Positions 1 to 9,559 of a stretch of DNA of 64,000 nt are shown piece by piece. The notes beneath the pieces were generated by a model. The model did no database searches. It worked only from the letters and a program-made list of their open reading frames with translations, and was not told where the DNA came from. Location of the stretch: the NCBI RefSeq assembly GCF_000571935.1, contig NZ_ATAX01000025.1, positions 124,001-188,000 on the forward strand. The letters run 5' to 3'. How positions within the stretch are numbered: the stretch's first letter is position 1; each line of letters opens with the position of its first letter. The stretch comes from Ruminococcus flavefaciens 007c (GTDB taxonomy: Bacteria > Bacillota > Clostridia > Oscillospirales > Ruminococcaceae). A program made the translations under genes and the position numbers.

Positions 1-997
1 CGGCACCATGAGCCATTGCCTGCAAAGCGTAGCCTTTTATCTGCCCCGGTCTCGGAGTAGGCCCCATGGGCATCCAGCTTCCAGTTGCACCGCTGAGCTG
101 CTCCATTACCCAGAAGTTTTTCTGATTTGAACCTCTCATCATGTCCAGATTAAATGAATGGGAATAGAACTCCTCTTCATTCTCAGGTATACGCACCGGA
201 GGATAATTATCATATGAAGTAAAGTCCAGCCCGTCGCAAAGTCTGTAAATATCAGGGAGATCCTTGGTTATACAGATATTTGTAGTTATTTTGGCCTTAG
301 GGTTTTCACGTTTTATTATCTGTGACATATCACTTATGAATCTGCAAGCCGTATCAGACGAAAAACGGCTGAATTCCAGGCAAAGGGCAGGATTCTGCCA
401 TGCTTTCGGATAAGCATTCGGAGGCTTGATCTGGGACACGTCACTGTATTCTCCGCTCCACACGATATTACCGAAGGCAGCGTTAACGTTTTCGATGGTA
501 TCATGTTTGTCGATGAGCCAGTCGCGGAACTGTTCACGGCACACCTCACAGGTACAGGGATAAGCCTCTATCTCATTGTCGATCTGCCATGCAGCGATGG
601 ACGGATTATTGGCATATCTCTTTGCAAGCTGCTCTGTGATACGCTTCGCATAGTACAAAAACATAGGTGCATTCAGGCATCGGTGTCCTCTTATGCCTGT
701 CTGGAGCCTGTTCCCGTCCGCACCTACCTGTATAATATCAGGATAGGTCTCATACAGCCACATAGGAGGACAGCTTGTGGGAGTACAAAGCACAATACCC
801 ATCGCATAACGCGAAAAAGTCTTTATAGCTTCATCAAGCCATTCAAAATGGAATTCTCCGTCTCTCGGTTCAAGTCTCGACCAGGCAAACTCTCCCATCC
901 TGACCAGTTTTACACCTGTCTGTGCCATTAAAACAGCATCTGCATTCCATAATTCTCTGTTCCATTGCTCGGGATAATAATCAACGCCTATTTTCAT
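1..997 (-). CDS. GH42 beta-galactosidase (3' part cut by window edge)
   Basis: Retaining beta-galactosidase of glycoside hydrolase family 42, which hydrolyses terminal beta-galactosides of oligosaccharides; cytoplasmic, since there is no signal peptide. Only the first 332 codons are visible, covering most of the catalytic barrel. Seen in the translation: start MKIGVDYYPEQW, acid/base Glu142 in WQIDNE, nucleophile Glu299 in FWVMEQ, and the family zinc cysteines (Cys107, then Cys148, Cys150 and Cys153 in CTCEVC). The ATG lies 6 nt after GGAGG and overlaps the end of the upstream phosphatase gene by 17 bases, so it is the last visible gene of the long minus-strand operon. Its placement behind recN and a phosphatase is unusual for a sugar hydrolase. 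The family call is firm; the natural galactoside is unknown. Confidence 0.93.
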   Translation of the reverse strand, partial: MKIGVDYYPEQWNRELWNADAVLMAQTGVKLVRMGEFAWSRLEPRDGEFHFEWLDEAIKTFSRYAMGIVLCTPTSCPPMWLYETYPDIIQVGADGNRLQTGIRGHRCLNAPMFLYYAKRITEQLAKRYANNPSIAAWQIDNEIEAYPCTCEVCREQFRDWLIDKHDTIENVNAAFGNIVWSGEYSDVSQIKPPNAYPKAWQNPALCLEFSRFSSDTACRFISDMSQIIKRENPKAKITTNICITKDLPDIYRLCDGLDFTSYDNYPPVRIPENEEEFYSHSFNLDMMRGSNQKNFWVMEQLSGATGSWMPMGPTPRPGQIKGYALQAMAHGA

Positions 998-1550
998 AAT
1001 ATTCCTCCGCCATGTCAATGTTGTATTCAATAAGCCCGCAGTTATCCATAAACCAGTTTGCGAAGCTCTCTGTTGTCATATCATTGAAATATGTCTCTAT
1101 AACTCTGCAAACTCCGCCATGACTCACAATCAGGATCGTTTTATCGTGATACTTTGCAATAATTTCATCGATAGCCGAATATACCCTGTGTGAAAGCTGA
1201 AGCAGAGATTCACAGTTTTTACCCATTCTGACGCCGAAATTTATTTTGTTCACGGCAAATCCTTCGGTATAACGATACATTCCCTCATATTCGCCATAAT
1301 CCCACTCGCGGAGTCTTTCATCAGTTATCACATTTAATCCGCAGCGTTCAGCTACAATATTTGCTGTTTTCTGCGCTCTCTTCATAGGTGACGCAATGAT
1401 AAGGTCTATAATACTGAGATCAGCAATCCTTGCAGCCAGCGCTTCAGCCTGCCTCAGCCCTGTCTCGTCAAGCTCTATATCAGTAACACCAAGAATAATA
1501 TCCCTGTTGTTGTATTCAGTCTGTCCATGCCTTGTTGAAAAGATCTTCAA
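981..1550 (-). CDS. Histidine phosphatase family protein (phosphoglycerate mutase-like)
   Basis: Member of the histidine phosphatase (branch 1) superfamily, which transfers phosphate to an active-site histidine. The RHG signature is at residues 7-9 (RHGQTEYN), the second catalytic histidine is in VSHGGVCR near residue 144, and 189 residues is normal for the small cytosolic members. Such proteins include alpha-ribazole phosphatase, cofactor-dependent mutases and broad-specificity phosphatases; nothing here separates these, and no cobalamin genes are nearby. It sits 13 bp behind recN and overlaps the GH42 gene, which suggests co-transcription and perhaps translational coupling with that gene. 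Confidence 0.88.
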   Translation of the reverse strand: MKIFSTRHGQTEYNNRDIILGVTDIELDETGLRQAEALAARIADLSIIDLIIASPMKRAQKTANIVAERCGLNVITDERLREWDYGEYEGMYRYTEGFAVNKINFGVRMGKNCESLLQLSHRVYSAIDEIIAKYHDKTILIVSHGGVCRVIETYFNDMTTESFANWFMDNCGLIEYNIDMAEEYYENRR

Positions 1551-1563
1551 ACTACTTCCTCCA

Positions 1564-3225
1564 TTAAAGCTCTGCCGCTCTGTTTATCTCTGCACGGGCA
1601 TTATCGAGCATAAGCTCCGAAGGATCGTCGCCGCCCATTATACGTGCTATCTCAGCAACTCTGCCTTCCATGCCGAGCTGCATAACATGGGTCTCAGTGC
1701 GCTCTCCCACAATCTGCTTTTCGATAAGAAGATGGTTATCTGCCATAACTGCGATCTGAGAGAGATGTGTAACGCATATCACCTGTCTCACCTTGCCTAT
1801 CTCACGCAGCTTTATACCTATTTTCTGAGCCGCTTTGCCGCTGACTCCGGTATCTATCTCATCAAATATCATAGTCGGGATAGAGTCCTTGTCAGCGATG
1901 ACACTTTTCAGAGCAAGCATTATTCGTGAGAGCTCACCGCCTGAAGCTATCTTTGATATAGGTCGCGGCTCTTCGCCCTTATTCGCTGATATAAGGAACT
2001 CCACCGTATCCATGCCGTTAACTGTAAGCTTTCCTTTTTCATGCTTCACAGCTATTATAACTCCCGCCATATTCAGAAATTCAAGCTCAGCGGTCACACG
2101 CTCTGTAAAGCGCTTTGCAACATTTTCACGATAGTCATACAAAGCCTTGGCCTGCTCGGTGACCTTGTGAAGAAGCTCTTCTCGCTTTGCAGCAAGCTCC
2201 TTTATCTCGCTGTCTGAGCTTTCAAGCTGTATTATCTCACGGCAGGCATCAGTATAAAGCTTTATCAGACCTTCGCAGTCCGTTGCATACTTACGTTTCA
2301 GCTTGTTTATATTGTTGAGTCTAGTACCAAGATATTCAAGGCGCTGCCCGTCAAGTTCGACCTTATCGGCAAGAGCTTCCAGCTCTGATGCTATATCAGC
2401 CAGCTCTATCTCGGCTGCCGATAGTCTTTCATAGAGACCGACAAGACGCGGGCTGTTATCGGTATATGAAGCTATTTCCGTCTCAGCTGAAACAAGCATA
2501 TCATTTACCGCCTCGTCTCCCGTTATAAGTCCCACCGCATTCTTTATGGCGATTATGGTCTTTTCCGAATTTCTGGCAGTCTCGTATTCCTTTTCAAGTT
2601 CGTCGTCCTCACCCTCGCGCAGCTCAAGCTCGCCTATATCATCTATGATCTCGTTAAGCGAACGGCTGCGCTCGATGCGCGACTGCTCCTGCTTTTTCAG
2701 CTCTCCCAGCCTTCTTGCCGTCTGCTGCAGCTCTCTGAAGGTAACTCTGTATTCATTCAGTAGAGTATCATCTCCGCCGAAGTCATCAAGTATTTTCAGA
2801 TGTTTGTCACTGTCAAGAAGTATCTGATTATCGTGCTGACCGTGGATATTGATTAGTAAAGCGCCTATCTCTTTAAGGAGAGCTGCCGAAGCCGTTCTCT
2901 GATTTATGCGTGAAACGCTTCCGCCGTCTGCACTTATCTCACGAGTCATTGTTATCTCGCCGTCATCATGGGCTATCCCAAGCTCATCAAGCTTTCCGCA
3001 CACCTCCGCGGAAAGCTCGGTGAAAAGTGCTGTTATAACGGCCTTATCGCAGCCTGTACGAACTATATCCTTTGTACAGCGCTGTCCCAGCACTGCATTG
3101 ATACCGTTGATGAGAATGGATTTACCTGCACCTGTTTCTCCTGTGAAGATATTCAGCCTTTCCCCAAGCGGTATGACTGCTTCCTTGATCACAGCAAGAT
3201 TTTTTATGTATATCTCTTTTAACAT
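1564..3225 (-). CDS. recN: DNA repair protein RecN
   Basis: SMC-like ATPase that acts early in double-strand break repair on the nucleoid. The 553 residues are near the usual length. Visible are the N-terminal Walker A GETGAGKS (residues 29-36), a long central coiled coil rich in Glu, Lys and Leu (about 150-370), the ABC signature ASGGELSR and Walker B TMIFDEIDTG in the C-terminal half, and the D-loop/His region CVTHLSQ. It follows argR by 9 bp, the standard Firmicutes argR-recN order. In many Clostridia spoIVB and spo0A come next; here a histidine phosphatase follows instead. Confidence 0.97.
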   Translation of the reverse strand: MLKEIYIKNLAVIKEAVIPLGERLNIFTGETGAGKSILINGINAVLGQRCTKDIVRTGCDKAVITALFTELSAEVCGKLDELGIAHDDGEITMTREISADGGSVSRINQRTASAALLKEIGALLINIHGQHDNQILLDSDKHLKILDDFGGDDTLLNEYRVTFRELQQTARRLGELKKQEQSRIERSRSLNEIIDDIGELELREGEDDELEKEYETARNSEKTIIAIKNAVGLITGDEAVNDMLVSAETEIASYTDNSPRLVGLYERLSAAEIELADIASELEALADKVELDGQRLEYLGTRLNNINKLKRKYATDCEGLIKLYTDACREIIQLESSDSEIKELAAKREELLHKVTEQAKALYDYRENVAKRFTERVTAELEFLNMAGVIIAVKHEKGKLTVNGMDTVEFLISANKGEEPRPISKIASGGELSRIMLALKSVIADKDSIPTMIFDEIDTGVSGKAAQKIGIKLREIGKVRQVICVTHLSQIAVMADNHLLIEKQIVGERTETHVMQLGMEGRVAEIARIMGGDDPSELMLDNARAEINRAAEL

Positions 3226-3234
3226 TCTGAGAAT

Positions 3235-3678
3235 TTACCTCCTCGGGAAAAGCTCGCTGCGGAATTTTTTTGACAGCTTTTTCGCATCGGCTTCGCTCCG
3301 CACAAGGATAAATATGGTATCATCACCTGCTATGGTACCTACTATCCCCTGATGCTCCACAGAGTCTATCGCAGCACAGGTTCCCTGAGCCATGCCTGCA
3401 CGGCATTTCAGAACAATGGTATTCATAGCATAATCAACAGATATAACAGCCTCCTCAAACAGAGACTTTTCCGCTGCAGCCGCAGCAGGCAGCGAATAAC
3501 GATAGACTCCGTTCTCATCACGCTGCTTTACCAGTGAAAGCTGCTGTATATCACGCGAAAGAGTTGCCTGAGTGGTCTTTATACCACGCTCGCCAAGAAG
3601 AGTTATAAGCAGCTCCTGAGTAGCTACGGGCTGTTCCGTTATTATTTCAAGTATTGCTTCATGTCTGCGATTTTTCAT
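3235..3678 (-). CDS. argR: Arginine repressor ArgR
   Basis: Arginine-responsive transcription factor (ArgR/AhrC family), 147 residues. The N-terminal winged helix (about 1-70, with the recognition segment TQATLSRDIQQL) is followed by the C-terminal oligomerisation and arginine-binding domain, which keeps GTIAGDDTIFIL. It is expected to form hexamers in the presence of arginine, repressing biosynthesis and activating catabolism. It lies between nadK and recN in a conserved Firmicutes arrangement that has no arginine biosynthesis genes; its targets are elsewhere in the genome. Confidence 0.95.
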   Translation of the reverse strand: MKNRRHEAILEIITEQPVATQELLITLLGERGIKTTQATLSRDIQQLSLVKQRDENGVYRYSLPAAAAAEKSLFEEAVISVDYAMNTIVLKCRAGMAQGTCAAIDSVEHQGIVGTIAGDDTIFILVRSEADAKKLSKKFRSELFPRR

Positions 3679-3694
3679 AATACTGCCGCGCTCC

Positions 3695-4549
3695 TTATTT
3701 TATGGGCTTGCACATTTTCTTGCAAAGTGATTCATGGAAGGAATTGCCTATAAGATTAATAAAGTTTATGTTATTTTTTCCGCGGCATATCTCAATGGAT
3801 TCGTTGACGCCGATACTTGCGAAATGCTCACCGTCAACACTGATGACCATGCAATCCTCGCGGGTGGTGGTATCCTTCATTCTCAGTCTTCTTCCCGGAG
3901 AAAACATCGTTGCACGCGAAAAAAGGGTATGAGGACATATAAGTGTCATTTCTATACATTCAAGATCAGGCTCGATAACAGGTCCTCCCGCCGAAAGGGC
4001 ATAGGCTGTTGAGCCTGAAGGCGTACTGAAAAGAACACCGTCCGCACGATACCTTCCAATGAGGTATTCGTCTGCATACACCTCAAAATCACATATATGA
4101 AAGCTTCCGGAACGTGCTGAAACTTCATTGAGAACTGTAGCGGTTATATCACCTTTTTCGCTGTGATAGACCACATCAAGGGTCATACGCTGCGAGATCT
4201 CATACTCCTCGTTTGTAAGCAGACTGAGCTTATCAAGCTGATTGGCTTCAAGGCCTGCCATAAATCCGAGCGTTCCGGTATTTATTCCAAGTAGCTTCGT
4301 ATCGCTGCCTATAAGGAGCTTTGCACAGCGCAGTATAGTTCCGTCACCGCCAATGGCCAGAACAAAATCTGCTTCTTTTGCCGATTCATTGATGTCCTCG
4401 AACTTTACCTGAGGCTTATCGGAAAAATCTTTCCTGAAAAGCTCACTTACCGATACCTCTATTCCGCATTCTGCCAGAACATCACAAGCCTCACGGGCGC
4501 AGCTGAGCGCATTTGGCTTTTGAAAATTAGGATACAATGCTGCCTTCAT
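3695..4549 (-). CDS. nadK: NAD kinase
   Basis: ATP- or polyphosphate-dependent NAD kinase, making NADP from NAD in the cytosol. The family motif GGDGT is in VLAIGGDGTILRC (about residues 66-78), and the NAD-binding segment is in FSTPSGSTAYALSAGGPVIEP in the C-terminal domain. At 284 residues the length is typical. It lies 11 bp downstream of tlyA and 17 bp upstream of argR, so translation within one operon is likely. Confidence 0.97.
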   Translation of the reverse strand: MKAALYPNFQKPNALSCAREACDVLAECGIEVSVSELFRKDFSDKPQVKFEDINESAKEADFVLAIGGDGTILRCAKLLIGSDTKLLGINTGTLGFMAGLEANQLDKLSLLTNEEYEISQRMTLDVVYHSEKGDITATVLNEVSARSGSFHICDFEVYADEYLIGRYRADGVLFSTPSGSTAYALSAGGPVIEPDLECIEMTLICPHTLFSRATMFSPGRRLRMKDTTTREDCMVISVDGEHFASIGVNESIEICRGKNNINFINLIGNSFHESLCKKMCKPIK

Positions 4550-4560
4550 ATACGCACTCC

Positions 4561-5346
4561 TTATAGTTTAGTAAAAGAGCTGTCCGTCAGCTCTTTGAAA
4601 TCATGTATAATATGCTCACCTGCGGACTTCCGCAACTTTACAAGATATTCTATATTGCCGCTGCCTCCTCTTACAGGAGAAAACGTGTACCTTTCCGCCG
4701 TAAATCCCAGAGAAGACGCAAAACTGTCTATCTCGGACAGAACACGGATATGTACCTTTTTATCCTTTACTATGCCTTTTTTTCCTATATCGCTCCTGCC
4801 CGCTTCAAACTGGGGCTTTATAAGAACGGCTGCACAGCCATCCTCCGCAAGGAGCTCCCAGACCTTGGGAAGAACCTTTGTAAGGGAAATAAACGACACA
4901 TCGACAGAGATAAAATCTGCCTGTCCGCCAATATCCTCGGCGGTGATATCCCTTATATCGGTTCCCTCCATATTTACTACTCTTGTGTTGGATACCAGCA
5001 CATCAGCAAGCTGTCCGTGTCCCACATCTACGGCATAAACCTTTTTCGCGCCGTGTCTGAGCATAAAATCGGTAAAACCGCCTGTGGAAGCTCCTATATC
5101 AAGGCATACCTTCCCTTCAATATCAAGGCCGAATTCCTCATAGGCCTTTTCAAGCTTGAAGGCGCCTCTGCCTACATATAATTCATCCTCGGAAGACTCG
5201 ATAAAATCCTCCTCTGAAACATCACCAGAAGGCTTGCGTGCAATATTTCCGTTTACGGTGATGCATCCTGAGCGTATCATTTCCTTTGCACGCTCACGGC
5301 TGCGGGCTATTCCTCTTGCCACAAGCTCACTGTCAAGCCTTGCCAT
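4561..5346 (-). CDS. tlyA: TlyA family rRNA 2'-O-methyltransferase
   Basis: Predicted S-adenosylmethionine-dependent 2'-O-methyltransferase of the TlyA/hemolysin A family. In mycobacteria the homologue methylates cytidines in 16S and 23S rRNA. The N-terminal S4 RNA-binding domain (LDSELVARGIARSRERAKEM) is followed by an FtsJ-like Rossmann domain with motif I CLDIGASTGGFTD. The frame is open upstream to a TTG at 5364, but the ATG at 5346 has AAAGG at good spacing and begins the conserved MARLDSEL, so it was chosen, giving 261 residues. It overlaps the end of dxs by 14 bases. Confidence 0.93.
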   Translation of the reverse strand: MARLDSELVARGIARSRERAKEMIRSGCITVNGNIARKPSGDVSEEDFIESSEDELYVGRGAFKLEKAYEEFGLDIEGKVCLDIGASTGGFTDFMLRHGAKKVYAVDVGHGQLADVLVSNTRVVNMEGTDIRDITAEDIGGQADFISVDVSFISLTKVLPKVWELLAEDGCAAVLIKPQFEAGRSDIGKKGIVKDKKVHIRVLSEIDSFASSLGFTAERYTFSPVRGGSGNIEYLVKLRKSAGEHIIHDFKELTDSSFTKL

Positions 5347-7228
5347 CGTCTTTACACCTTTCAAGTATATACTCTGTCATTTTTTCCGAGGTAAGACCGA
5401 GCTTGTCAAGACATGATCTTACGGTAGCCTGCTTTACAAAGCCGTTTGCTGTAACTCTGCTGTAATCGCCGCAGTATCCCATCTCTGAGAGTATATCTCC
5501 CACCTTTTCGGAAATACCGCCTTCGCCCATAGCCTCTTCAAAGAAAACTATATGCCTGTATGTCTTTATTTCTTCACCAAGATCATCGTCCAGAGGATAT
5601 ATCCTTGTGAGTTTAAGTATATCACAGGGAAAGCCCTTTTCCGCAAGAGCCCTCTGTGCGTTATAAGCCTCGTTATAGAGTCGTCCGTATGTTATCATAA
5701 GAGTACTGCTGTTGTTTTCACGAATAAAAAGGTGCTCCGTTGTAAGATGGAAGCTGCTGAAATCAACATTTTCCGCTCCTCTTGGATAGCGGACTGCCAC
5801 AAGTCCCTTTTCATCATATACAGCTTTTTTCATACACATCTTCATCTCGGAATAGCAGGACGGGGAAAATATGACTGTATTCGGTATAGAAGTAAGCATT
5901 GGTACGTCAAGGAGTCCCTGATGAGTCTCACCGTCCTCACCTACTATACCCGCACGGTCAACACCGAGCACGACGTGAAGTTTACCGATAGCAACGTCAT
6001 GAACAAGCTGATCGTAAGCTCTTTGCAGGAATGAAGAGTATACGGCAAAAACAGGTATCATACCCATGGAAGCCAGACCGCCTGCAAATGTAACAGCGTG
6101 CTGCTCTGCAATACCGACATCAAAAAATCTCTCGGGATGCTTGAAATGGAAGAACTGAAGACCTGTTCCGTATTTCATAGCCGCAGTTATGGCGCAGATC
6201 TTTTCGTCCTTGTCACCGATTCTGACAAGCTCCTTGCCGAATACCGTAGAATAGCTGTCAGCGGCAGCAACCTCCGGATTACCCGTAGCTATATCAAACT
6301 TTGAGATTCCGTGATATTCTCCGGGATTCTGCTCGGCAGGCATATAGCCCTTGCCCTTTACAGTCTTTACGTGAATAAATACAGGCTGATGATAGGACTT
6401 TGCCATATGGAATACCTCTTCAAGCTCTGAAAGGCTGTGACCGTTTACAGGGCCCAGGTATATAAATCCCATATCTTCAAACATAGTACTCTGCTCAAGG
6501 ATATTGGATTTGACCGAGTCCTTTACGTTCTTGATACCCTTGGCTACACTGGAGCCTACAAGGGGGATATTTTTCAGACCGCGCTCAACAGCCCTCTTGG
6601 TATGAAGATACTTCTCCGTGTTTCTAAGAGAGGTAAGGTATTTGGAAAGAGCGCCCACGCTCTTGGAAATAGACATATTATTGTCATTAAGGATAACAAT
6701 GAGGTTTCTCTGGCGGTCTCTTCCGCAGTTGTTCATGGCCTCATAGAACATTCCACCCGATATTGCACCGTCACCGATAACTGCTACGGCATAGTTTTCC
6801 TTGCCCTGGAGCTTCATAGCCTCTGCTATACCGCAGGCAACAGATACCGAGGTACTGCTGTGTCCGCTGATAAAAGTATCATGCTCCGATTCCTCAGGCT
6901 TCGGAAATCCTGATATTCCGCCCTCCTGACGAAGAGTTGAAAAACGTTCAAGTCTGCCTGTCAGTATTTTATGCGTGTAGGACTGATGTCCCACATCCCA
7001 TACTATCTTATCATCAGGCGAATTGAAATTGCGGTGTATAGCCATAGTAAGCTCCACAGCACCAAGATTCGATGCAAGATGCCCGCCTGTCTTTGAAACG
7101 GTAGATATAAGAAGATTTCTTATCTCCTTGCATAGTGAAGCACACTGTGCAAGGGAAAGTTTTTTAAGATCCTGAGGAAGCTCAAGTTCCTCAAGAGTTA
7201 CTTTTTCATTATTTATATTTTCCTTCAT
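5333..7228 (-). CDS. dxs: 1-deoxy-D-xylulose-5-phosphate synthase
   Basis: First enzyme of the MEP isoprenoid pathway: thiamine diphosphate-dependent condensation of pyruvate with glyceraldehyde 3-phosphate. The 631 residues have the three transketolase-type domains. The ThDP motif starts at GDGAISGGMFYEAMNN and ends with the LNDNN asparagines; the pyrimidine-binding segment DVGIAEQHAVTFAGG and the C-terminal transketolase domain are intact. It follows ispA, so precursor and prenyl-chain synthesis are made from one transcript. Confidence 0.98.
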   Translation of the reverse strand: MKENINNEKVTLEELELPQDLKKLSLAQCASLCKEIRNLLISTVSKTGGHLASNLGAVELTMAIHRNFNSPDDKIVWDVGHQSYTHKILTGRLERFSTLRQEGGISGFPKPEESEHDTFISGHSSTSVSVACGIAEAMKLQGKENYAVAVIGDGAISGGMFYEAMNNCGRDRQRNLIVILNDNNMSISKSVGALSKYLTSLRNTEKYLHTKRAVERGLKNIPLVGSSVAKGIKNVKDSVKSNILEQSTMFEDMGFIYLGPVNGHSLSELEEVFHMAKSYHQPVFIHVKTVKGKGYMPAEQNPGEYHGISKFDIATGNPEVAAADSYSTVFGKELVRIGDKDEKICAITAAMKYGTGLQFFHFKHPERFFDVGIAEQHAVTFAGGLASMGMIPVFAVYSSFLQRAYDQLVHDVAIGKLHVVLGVDRAGIVGEDGETHQGLLDVPMLTSIPNTVIFSPSCYSEMKMCMKKAVYDEKGLVAVRYPRGAENVDFSSFHLTTEHLFIRENNSSTLMITYGRLYNEAYNAQRALAEKGFPCDILKLTRIYPLDDDLGEEIKTYRHIVFFEEAMGEGGISEKVGDILSEMGYCGDYSRVTANGFVKQATVRSCLDKLGLTSEKMTEYILERCKDDGKA

Positions 7229-7267
7229 TTTTGCGCAACGCGGAGAAAGCTCCGCAGCTCCTTTGCA

Positions 7268-8158
7268 TTAATTCTTTCTTTTCAGAAGCATTTCCGTCAG
7301 TTCTGTGAGGAAAGCATCGTTTCCGAATTTTTCAAGGCAGCCGAGAGCCTCTTCTGTAACTGCATTAGCTATTTCCTGTGCTTTTTCTACGCCGTAAAGA
7401 GTAACAAATGTAGTCTTGTTCTCCTCTTCATCGCTTCCCACAGGCTTACCGAGCACCTCAGTTGTACTCGTAACGTCAAGTATATCATCAATGATCTGGA
7501 AAGCAAGTCCCAGCTTAAAGCCGTAATCGGCAGCAGCCTGTATACTTGCTTCATCAGCATCTGCACATATACATCCCATCATGCATGAAACAGCAATGAG
7601 CTGACCTGTCTTATGATGGTACATATTGCGGAGATTGGCTTCGTCAACATCGGTGCGCTCCTCATTCTCCATGTCAATGACCTGTCCGCCGCCCATTCCT
7701 TCTCTGCCTGCGCCCTTTGCAAGGCACGAAACAAGTCTTACCTTCTGCTCGGGAGAAAGCTCATTGTCATTGGCGATGACCTCAAATGGGAGCATACAAA
7801 GAGCATCACCTGCGAGAATGGCCATAGCTTCACCGAAAGCCTTATGACATGAGGGCTTTCCGCGGCGGAAATCATCGTTGTCCATAGCAGGAAGATCGTC
7901 ATGTATAAGCGAAAACGTGTGTATCATCTCTATGGCAGCAGCAGGTGCAGCTGCCTTCTTATAATCACAGCCAAGAGCATTGCAGAAGGCATATACCAGC
8001 ACGGGACGTATGCGCTTTCCGCCTGCTTCCAGCGAATAATTCATGGCGTCAATAAGATTTTTCTGAGCAGCCATATTTTCCGAATAAGCATTGTATTTTT
8101 TCAGATTATCCTCTGTAAAAGCTATATATTCATTTAGTTTTTCTTTAAGACCTGTCAT
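7268..8158 (-). CDS. ispA: Polyprenyl (farnesyl/geranylgeranyl) diphosphate synthase
   Basis: Trans-prenyltransferase that adds isopentenyl diphosphate to allylic diphosphates. The first aspartate-rich motif is DDLPAMDNDD and the second is DDILD (in FQIIDDILDVT), with KRIRPVL near the N-terminus. Product length (C15 or C20) cannot be read with certainty. The frame is open upstream into xseB, but the ATG at 8158, just after the xseB stop, has GGAGG 7 nt upstream and starts MTGLKEKL, giving a normal 296 residues. The order xseB-ispA-dxs is a common bacterial arrangement. Confidence 0.95.
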   Translation of the reverse strand: MTGLKEKLNEYIAFTEDNLKKYNAYSENMAAQKNLIDAMNYSLEAGGKRIRPVLVYAFCNALGCDYKKAAAPAAAIEMIHTFSLIHDDLPAMDNDDFRRGKPSCHKAFGEAMAILAGDALCMLPFEVIANDNELSPEQKVRLVSCLAKGAGREGMGGGQVIDMENEERTDVDEANLRNMYHHKTGQLIAVSCMMGCICADADEASIQAAADYGFKLGLAFQIIDDILDVTSTTEVLGKPVGSDEEENKTTFVTLYGVEKAQEIANAVTEEALGCLEKFGNDAFLTELTEMLLKRKN

Positions 8159-8160
8159 AT

Positions 8161-8364
8161 TCATTCCTCCGACGTAGCGTTTCCGCTGTCCTCTGTTATC
8201 TTTAGACTGGCATTGTCGAGCTGTTCTCTGCACGCCGCAGACAGCTTTACACCCTCGCCGTAAAGCTCAACAGCCTTTTCCAGCGCAATATCGCCTTTTT
8301 CAAGCTCTGAAACTATCTGTCCCAGTCTTGTTATATTATCCTCAAATGTAGCCTTTCCTTTCAT
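8161..8364 (-). CDS. xseB: Exodeoxyribonuclease VII small subunit
   Basis: Small subunit of exonuclease VII, a single-strand-specific nuclease. At 67 residues it has the family pattern: FEDNITRLGQIVSELEKGD, then LEKAVELYGEGVKLSAAC, forming two helices that wrap the large-subunit stalk. It lies 4 bp after xseA, and its stop nearly abuts the ispA start. The Ser/Glu-rich C-terminus is unremarkable. Confidence 0.95.
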   Translation of the reverse strand: MKGKATFEDNITRLGQIVSELEKGDIALEKAVELYGEGVKLSAACREQLDNASLKITEDSGNATSEE

Positions 8365-8368
8365 TTTA

Positions 8369-9559
8369 TCACCATTTTTCAGTTATTTCGGCTTCAGCGC
8401 CGCCGTTTCCGAAATTAACAGTTATCCTGTCGCCCTTTTTCAGCTTTTCAGAGCTGTTCAGAAGCTTATTATCTTTATATACGAGTGAATATCCTCTCGA
8501 CAGTACCTTGAGCGGACTCAGGCTGTCCAGTCTTGCCGCCTTCTCGGCAAGCTGCCTTTCCAGTCTGTCCATATAACGCAGAAAAGCCGTTTCACGGCGT
8601 CTGTCAAGAGCAGTAAGCCTTTCTCCCGTAAGCTTAAGACGGTTTTCGGGAGACTGTACGGCAAGCTTCGCATTCATAGCTATGAACCTTTCCGTACATC
8701 TGTCAAGTATGGCCAGTGCAGCTTTTTCCGCTCTTTTGTCAAGTATAGAGATCTTTTCATAAAGCAAGGTAATATCGGGAGCCGAAAGCTCGGCTGCCGC
8801 TGAAGGTGTCGGCGCACGCAGATCTGCTGCAAGGTCTGCAACAGTGAAATCTGTTTCATGTCCTACCGCAGATATAACAGGAACCTTGCAGTTATATATG
8901 GCATAAGCCACCTTCTCTGTATTGAAGGCGCTCAGATCTTCACTCGAGCCGCCGCCGCGACCAACAATAATAACATCGCAGCCTGCCGCCTCGGCCTTAA
9001 GTATACCCTTGCATACGGACTCTGAAGCACCCTCGCCCTGTACCTGCGCGTTTACAGCATAAAGCTCACCGATAGGATAACGCCTTGAAAGTACATTTAT
9101 TATGTCTCTGACAGCCGCTCCGCTAAGTGAGGTGACCGCACCTATCTTTTTTGGCATAGGCGGTATCGGACGTTTATGAGCAGTATCGAATATTCCTTCC
9201 TTCTGAAGCTTCTTTTTCAGCTGCTCCAGCGCAGCTCCGGCTTTTCCGGCTCCTTCGGGGATAATATCGTTTACATAGAGCTGATATGCTCCATCCCGCT
9301 CATATACTCCTATACTTCCCGAAACTATAACTGCCATGCCGTCCTCGGGCTCAAATCTGAGACGTGACGCAGTGCTTGCAAACATTACTGCTTTTACGGC
9401 ACTTTCGCTATCCTTCAGCGTAAAATACACATGACCGCTTCGGAAATGCCTGACATAGTCAGAGATCTCTCCGCGGACCATTATTCCTTGTATATTTCTG
9501 TCATTTTTCAGTATGGAAGCTATATATTTATTAATCTGTGTAACTGTTATTACAGGCAT
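8369..9559 (-). CDS. xseA: Exodeoxyribonuclease VII large subunit
   Basis: Catalytic subunit of exonuclease VII, which degrades single-stranded DNA from both ends during repair. The N-terminal OB fold (about residues 1-100, with RGEISDYVRHFRSGHVYFTLKD), the nuclease domain with GRGGGSSEDL and AVGHETDFT, a helical stalk (about 255-345) and the C-terminal VLSRGYSLV segment are all visible. At 396 residues it matches Firmicutes homologues. It starts one base from the TsaD-like gene, whose stop is adjacent. Confidence 0.97.
   Translation of the reverse strand: MPVITVTQINKYIASILKNDRNIQGIMVRGEISDYVRHFRSGHVYFTLKDSESAVKAVMFASTASRLRFEPEDGMAVIVSGSIGVYERDGAYQLYVNDIIPEGAGKAGAALEQLKKKLQKEGIFDTAHKRPIPPMPKKIGAVTSLSGAAVRDIINVLSRRYPIGELYAVNAQVQGEGASESVCKGILKAEAAGCDVIIVGRGGGSSEDLSAFNTEKVAYAIYNCKVPVISAVGHETDFTVADLAADLRAPTPSAAAELSAPDITLLYEKISILDKRAEKAALAILDRCTERFIAMNAKLAVQSPENRLKLTGERLTALDRRRETAFLRYMDRLERQLAEKAARLDSLSPLKVLSRGYSLVYKDNKLLNSSEKLKKGDRITVNFGNGGAEAEITEKW

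Noticed and set aside
7229-7267. Possible OLE-type RNA near ispA/dxs
   Set aside because: OLE RNA occurs among these genes in some Firmicutes, but the gaps in this operon are under 40 bases, too short for it.
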